From Fusobacterium naviforme (lineage in GTDB: Bacteria > Bacillota > Clostridia > Lachnospirales > Lachnospiraceae): 64,000 nucleotides of DNA. Under the pieces are notes generated by a model, which did not search any database, was not told the origin of the DNA, and saw nothing but the letters and a program-made list of their open reading frames with translations. Each line of letters opens with the position of its first letter. Position 1 is the stretch's first letter. Below are positions 63,725 through 64,000 of this stretch, in pieces. The position numbers and the translations under genes were made by a program. The stretch is taken from positions 43,499 to 107,498 of the forward strand of contig PYGH01000006.1 in NCBI GenBank assembly GCA_003014445.1, given 5' to 3'.

Positions 63725-64000
63725 TCAGCCCGCAATTTTGAGTGATTTCTCCAGTTTCTCCAGGAATTCCTCTTCATACTGATCCGGCGATAGATAATTA
63801 CAGTGGCTATGAATCCTTACCGTGTTGTAGAACGTCTCTATATATTCGAATACAAGACGGTAAGCACGCTGATAATCAAGAATCACAAAGCGATTGAGCC
63901 ATTCTCTTTTGATTAGCGCATGGAAGGACTCTATGCATGCGTTATCCCAGGGATATCCCTTTTTGGAGTAACTGTTTATGAAATCAACTGTTGCTTCCTT
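63725..64000 (-). CDS. IS3-family transposase OrfB, C-terminal part (cut by window edge)
   Basis: About 91 residues of the DDE integrase core, ending at a TGA at 63725. Marks: the last part of the catalytic domain YPWDNACIESFHALIKREWL with the DDE glutamate, then FEYIETFYNTVRIHSHCNYL and SPDQYEEEFLEKL. The 5' part lies outside. It points into the island, opposite to the IS3 orfA copy at 43437, so the pair brackets the BREX region. Confidence 0.88.
   Translation of the reverse strand, partial: KEATVDFINSYSKKGYPWDNACIESFHALIKREWLNRFVILDYQRAYRLVFEYIETFYNTVRIHSHCNYLSPDQYEEEFLEKLEKSLKIAG

Overview
The window looks like a chromosome segment of a low-to-mid GC Gram-positive anaerobe, most likely a Lachnospiraceae (Clostridia). 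The reasons are the core gene set and order (hprK, murB, whiA, HPr-like; uvrC-DUF1653-DUF1846), strong AGGAGG ribosome binding sites, a selenium-type yedF/DUF3343/cysteine desulfurase cluster and Tn1549/Tn4451-type conjugative modules. The core between about 14 and 35 kb and 37.6 and 42.5 kb is visibly GC-richer than the inserted DNA at both ends.

Layout. (1) 1-6.6 kb: AT-rich mobilizable transposon of the Tn4451/TndX type, running off the left edge. It carries a large serine recombinase, a membrane protein, DUF3847, an oriT with a MOBQ-type nick sequence, a MobA/MobL relaxase and decaying immunity-like cargo (DUF2185-like, DUF1877). It sits inside a virD4/traG coupling-protein gene. (2) 6.6-13.8 kb: the end of the host conjugative element (Tn1549-like): truncated virD4, pcfB, DUF7768, a RepA-type replication initiator, a Cys/His-rich 59-residue protein, an XRE-DUF5688 regulator with a complex leader, parB and three tandem DUF6462 genes. 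It abuts the 3' end of lysS. (3) 14-35.5 kb: housekeeping block with lysS (tRNA-binding C-terminal domain), greA, dusB, pfkA, dnaE, a Crh-like HPr, whiA, murB, hprK, uvrC, DUF1653, DUF1846, ftsH, a long noncoding interval with a perfect promoter (candidate large RNA), a MATE exporter and a lipoprotein. (4) 35.6-37.5 kb: AT-rich remnant with a TRAP permease tail, a zinc-ribbon protein and a headless tyrosine integrase, ending at tRNA-Leu(UAG). (5) 37.7-42.6 kb: LysR regulator, the selenium/sulfur cluster, an inositol-monophosphatase-like enzyme and a radical SAM protein. (6) 43-64 kb: defence island bracketed by IS3-type fragments, with IS256 debris and a beheaded ImmA/IrrE peptidase.

The defence island is a complete type 1 BREX operon read leftwards: HTH protein, brxA, brxB, brxC, pglX, [DUF3990-unknown-DUF3791 cassette], pglZ, brxL and then a PrrC/RloC-like AAA ATPase whose start overlaps the brxL stop. 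Upstream lie a vWA protein and a macrodomain-HTH fusion. The most unusual signals are the toxin-like DUF3990/DUF3791 cassette between pglX and pglZ, the candidate anticodon-nuclease guard fused translationally to the end of the operon, a short hairpin-forming repeat inserted in frame in both pglZ and brxB, and the roughly 720-nt candidate noncoding RNA before ftsH.
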